From the NCBI RefSeq assembly GCF_003076455.1, contig NZ_CP020918.1, forward strand, positions 3,880,001 through 3,944,000: DNA of 64,000 nt, read 5' to 3'. The position numbers were made by a program, and so were the translations under genes. The notes under the pieces were generated by a model, which made no database searches, was not told the DNA's origin, and saw nothing but the letters and a program-made list of their open reading frames with translations. Below are positions 60,959 to 64,000 of this stretch, in pieces; the first letter of the stretch is position 1; every line of letters starts with the position of its first letter. This DNA comes from Flavobacterium faecale. GTDB taxonomy: Bacteria; Bacteroidota; Bacteroidia; Flavobacteriales; Flavobacteriaceae.

Positions 60959-62271
60959 TAGCTAAAATTGGTCGTGGAGCAAATATAATTGGCGCGCTTT
61001 ATTATAATCAACTAAAAGTTGACCAAGAAAATGGAGCAATACTAGCGACCCATAGAATAAGAGAAACAGTCAATGGACAGTTTACAGTTAACCAATTATA
61101 CAGTTCATTTGAACCCTATTTAATGGCAAATAGACGAACAGAAAAACCTGTTTTACATATCTCACTTAATCCAAATCCAAAAGATAGTGTGACTGATGAA
61201 GACTTTAAAAAGATCGCGAAAGACTACATGGATCTTATGGGATATGGAGATCAGCCTTATGTAGTATTTAAACACACTGATATTGAACGAACGCACATTC
61301 ATATCGTTTCGACTTGTGTAGATCGTTACGGTAAAAAATTACCTGATTCCTATGAGAAATTGCGCTCTATGAATGCTTGTCGCGAACTGGAACAAAAATA
61401 TCAATTGCTTCCTGCTACTGAAAAGAACCAAAATTCAAAAGAAGTTATTTTTAAACCCGTTGACTACAAAGAAGCCAACGTAAAAAGTCAAATAGCATCG
61501 GTAATTCGGCATTTACCTAAGTATTATAAGTATCAAAGTTTAGGAGCTTATAATGCTTTACTTTCACTATTCAATATCACTGCCGAACAAATAACAGGAG
61601 AAATTCAAGGTCGGATTAAGCTAGGACTCGTTTATTTTGCATTGGATGAAAAAGGAGAAAAACCAACAAATCCGTTTAAATCATCTCTCTTTGGTAAACA
61701 GGCTGGCATGGAAAGTTTACAAAATCATTTTGAACAATCAAAAGTTAAAATGAAAACAGAGCCTTCGAAAGAGATTTTAAAAAATTCAATTGAAGTTGCC
61801 ATGAACACCACTACCAATGAAATCGATTTTAAGAAACAACTAGTCGATCAGGGAGTGAATACCGTCGTTCGACGAAATGATAAAGAACGAATATATGGAA
61901 TGACTTTTATCGACCACGAATCCCGCACTGTTTGGAATGGATCACAACTGAGTAAAAATTTATCTGCCAACATTTTTAATGAGTTATGGAAAAAGGATGG
62001 AACTCAAAAAGTTCCGAATCCTATTAAAATTGAAAATACAGTTTTACCTAAAAATAAAGAGAATGATTCAAAACCAGAAAATGAAAAACCACACGCTCTT
62101 TTCGATTTTCTTAATGGAAATAATTCAACCCATTCTAATATTGATTTTGGCCTTGTAGAAAGCCTTGGAAGTTTGCTGCCAAATGGACAAGGTGAAGATT
62201 ATGAAGAGCAAGCATTTGCTAATCAAATGAAGAAAAAGGCGAAACGAAACAATCATCGCGGCAAGAAATAG
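60955..62271 (+). CDS. mobB: Relaxase MobB (MOBP type)
   Basis: A 438-aa relaxase that nicks oriT and carries the strand to the recipient. The N-terminus 'MIAKIGRGANIIGALYYNQLKV' and 'ETVNGQFTVNQLYSSFEPYL' are typical. The metal-binding His motif is 'RTHIHIVSTCVDRYGKKL', with 'HISLNPNPKD' before it. The nucleophilic Tyr is probably in the first 20-40 residues. The C-terminal part is low complexity and less conserved. It overlaps mobA, so the pair is translationally coupled. Confidence 0.94.
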   Translation: MIAKIGRGANIIGALYYNQLKVDQENGAILATHRIRETVNGQFTVNQLYSSFEPYLMANRRTEKPVLHISLNPNPKDSVTDEDFKKIAKDYMDLMGYGDQPYVVFKHTDIERTHIHIVSTCVDRYGKKLPDSYEKLRSMNACRELEQKYQLLPATEKNQNSKEVIFKPVDYKEANVKSQIASVIRHLPKYYKYQSLGAYNALLSLFNITAEQITGEIQGRIKLGLVYFALDEKGEKPTNPFKSSLFGKQAGMESLQNHFEQSKVKMKTEPSKEILKNSIEVAMNTTTNEIDFKKQLVDQGVNTVVRRNDKERIYGMTFIDHESRTVWNGSQLSKNLSANIFNELWKKDGTQKVPNPIKIENTVLPKNKENDSKPENEKPHALFDFLNGNNSTHSNIDFGLVESLGSLLPNGQGEDYEEQAFANQMKKKAKRNNHRGKK

Positions 62272-62375
62272 TTTCAGCGAGACAAACAAGGTCAATTGAT
62301 GCCAACGGAAGTCAATTAACTTAGATTCTTTAACGTTCGATCTATTTTCGCTCGTTACATTTTTAACTTTTCAAT

Positions 62376-64000
62376 ATGCAAGGAGAAGACGATTTAAGAG
62401 GACTCGCCAAAATAATGGCTTTCATGCGTGCGGTAAGTATCTTATTATTATTGATGCACTTTTACTGGTTTTGTTATAGTTTTTTCTTAGAAAAAGGTTG
62501 GACGCTAGAAATCATAAATAGAATACTAGGTAATTTTCAGCGTACGGCAAGCCTGTTCTCTCATACCTTATACACCAAGATTTTTGCTTTGATATTGTTA
62601 GCTTTAAGCTGTTTGGGAACAAAAGGAGTTAAAAACGAAAAAATTAGTTGGACAAAAATATACATTGCCTTAATCATTGGATTTATACTTTTCTTTCTCA
62701 ATACACCTTTGTTGAAGTTGCCTGTTGCAAACGCTATCTCCTTGTACATCTTGACTACCTCAGCGGGCTATATTTCATTAATGATGGCCGGTGTTTGGAT
62801 TAGCCGTCTGCTTCGTACCAATCTCATGGATGATGTTTTTAATAATGAGAATGAAAGCTTTATGCAAGAAACTACATTGATGCAAAATGAATATTCTGTT
62901 AACTTGCCAACCAAATTTTATTTCAAAGGAAAATGGAATGAAGGATGGATAAACGTGGTAAATCCTTTCCGAGCCTCGATTGTTTTGGGAACACCTGGTT
63001 CTGGAAAAAGTTACGCCATCATAAACAACTATATCAAACAGCATATCGAAAAAGGATTCTCGATGTACATCTACGATTTCAAATTCGATGATCTTTCTAC
63101 AATTGCATATAATCATTTATTAAAGCATAGCGACAAGTATATTGTTAAACCAAAGTTCTATATTATCAACTTTGACGATCCTAGCAGAAGCCACCGTTGT
63201 AATCCCATCAATCCAGATTTCATGACTGACATATCAGATGCTTATGAATCTGCCTATACCATTATGTTGAATCTTAATAGGAGTTGGATCCAAAAACAAG
63301 GGGATTTCTTTGTTGAATCTCCAATTATATTACTAGCCGCTATAATCTGGTTTCTTAAAATTTATGATAATGGAAAGTACTGTACTTTTCCGCATGCCAT
63401 TGAATTATTGAACAAGAAATATGTTGATGTATTTACCATCCTTACTTCCTACCCTGATCTCGAAAACTATCTTTCGCCGTTTATGGATGCTTGGCAAGGT
63501 GGTGCACAAGATCAATTGCAAGGGCAAATCGCTTCCGCAAAAATCCCTCTGTCACGCATGATTTCGCCTCAACTCTATTGGGTTATGACCGGAGATGATT
63601 TTTCGTTGGACATTAACAATCCTAAAGAGCCTAAAATTCTATGCGTTGGTAATAATCCAGATCGTCAAAATATTTATTCAGCGGCAGTGGGTTTGTACAA
63701 TTCGAGAATTATAAAACTAATCAATAAGAAAGGAAAATTAAAAAGCTCAGTGATCATTGATGAGTTGCCAACCATCTACTTCAGAGGATTGGATAACCTA
63801 ATAGCTACCGCTAGAAGTAACAAAGTAGCCGTTTGTTTGGGATTTCAAGACTATTCGCAATTGACTCGTGATTATGGCGATAAAGAAAGTAAGGTTATCC
63901 AAAATACAGTAGGTAATATATTTAGTGGCCAGGTTGTGGGAGAAACAGCCAAAAGCTTATCAGAACGGTTTGGAAAAGTGCTACAGAAACGCCAGAGTTT
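62376..64000 (+). CDS. mobC: Type IV coupling protein MobC/TraG-like (VirD4 family), cut by window end
   Basis: It opens at the ATG at 62376 (MQGEDDLRGLAKIMAFMRAV) and stays open for 541 codons to the right edge. Four N-terminal helices (residues ~16-35, 58-78, 86-104, 115-140) carry a YWF-type membrane domain. The motor has Walker A 'VLGTPGSGKSYAII' and Walker B 'SSVIIDELPTIYFRGLDNLIATARSNKVAVCLGFQDYSQL'. It links the MobB-DNA complex to the T4SS. It starts about 105 bp after mobB. The C-terminus is missing from the window. Confidence 0.93.
   Translation, partial: MQGEDDLRGLAKIMAFMRAVSILLLLMHFYWFCYSFFLEKGWTLEIINRILGNFQRTASLFSHTLYTKIFALILLALSCLGTKGVKNEKISWTKIYIALIIGFILFFLNTPLLKLPVANAISLYILTTSAGYISLMMAGVWISRLLRTNLMDDVFNNENESFMQETTLMQNEYSVNLPTKFYFKGKWNEGWINVVNPFRASIVLGTPGSGKSYAIINNYIKQHIEKGFSMYIYDFKFDDLSTIAYNHLLKHSDKYIVKPKFYIINFDDPSRSHRCNPINPDFMTDISDAYESAYTIMLNLNRSWIQKQGDFFVESPIILLAAIIWFLKIYDNGKYCTFPHAIELLNKKYVDVFTILTSYPDLENYLSPFMDAWQGGAQDQLQGQIASAKIPLSRMISPQLYWVMTGDDFSLDINNPKEPKILCVGNNPDRQNIYSAAVGLYNSRIIKLINKKGKLKSSVIIDELPTIYFRGLDNLIATARSNKVAVCLGFQDYSQLTRDYGDKESKVIQNTVGNIFSGQVVGETAKSLSERFGKVLQKRQS

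Larger units (their letters stand above)
27842..64000. mobile_element. Integrative and conjugative element (left part; right end outside window)
   Basis: The element begins at the 3' end of tRNA-Ser with a tyrosine recombinase, an excisionase-like protein and SSB. It continues with Bacteroidota-type traA to traN, mobA, mobB and mobC, and carries kdp and Gabija-like cargo. This is the standard content of a CTnDOT/ICE-type Bacteroidota element. The exact left end is within the tRNA 3' segment. The right end and direct-repeat copy lie past 64,000, so the boundary is not confirmed here. Confidence 0.85.

Noticed and set aside
1..64000. CRISPR array
   Set aside because: The only regular repeats are the ~272-bp units at 3243-4620, which are far too long and have no spacer pattern; no cas genes are present.

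Overview
The window reads as a low-GC member of the Bacteroidota, most likely Flavobacterium or a close relative. The evidence is a TTG / TAnnTTTG promoter before a tRNA gene, the absence of Shine-Dalgarno-led starts, Bacteroidota-only families (DUF6952-like, conjugative-transposon TraE to TraN, MobA/MobB) and typical flavobacterial versions of housekeeping genes.

Positions 1 to about 27,840 are chromosome. The left edge is a patchwork: a partial IS1182-type transposase, a second decayed IS1182 remnant, two acquired hypothetical genes (one DUF4919-like, one with a macro-domain-like C-terminus), and a cluster of about 272-bp imperfect tandem repeats with a small Cys-rich secreted protein gene inside it. 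A minus-strand set of envelope and stress genes follows (DoxX, alpha/beta hydrolase, DUF421). Next on the plus strand come DUF1853, a 39-aa membrane peptide, topoisomerase III and a lipoprotein. A peptidoglycan-recycling run comes next (GHL10/DigH-like hydrolase, AmpG, NagZ), then NhaC. A peroxide-defence group (2-Cys peroxiredoxin, CGNC thioredoxin, Tpx) follows. Last is a packed envelope/division run: DgkA, FtsK, LolA, LptF/G and a RibBA whose GTP cyclohydrolase half has lost its zinc cysteines.

At 27,757 a tRNA-Ser(UGA) gene marks the left end of an integrative and conjugative element (ICE) that runs off the right edge. It carries, in order: an IntDOT-like tyrosine recombinase, an excisionase-like HTH protein, an RteC-like protein, a hairpin-rich non-coding stretch, SSB, a DUF932 protein, a large cargo block, the minus-strand transfer operon traE-F-G-I-J-K-L-M-N, a two-gene Gabija-like defence cassette (OLD nuclease plus UvrD-like helicase), traA, a DUF3408 gene and traD, an IS1595-family insertion with a perfect 8-bp target duplication just upstream of traA, a hairpin-dense oriT candidate, and mobA-mobB-mobC (MobC is the coupling protein, cut by the window end).

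The cargo block is a full high-affinity potassium uptake system: kdpF-A-B-C, an outer-membrane porin, a second divergent KdpC-like lipoprotein, a KdpD sensor module without a kinase domain, and a separate HAMP-PAS histidine kinase translationally coupled to it. An NtrC-type sigma-54 activator, not a KdpE/OmpR-type regulator, is encoded just upstream. The ICE thus appears to move potassium homeostasis and phage defence together. The strongest leads are the Kdp cargo with its unusual regulator and KdpC paralogue, the Gabija-like cassette inside the tra region, the oriT candidate, and the degenerate RibBA.
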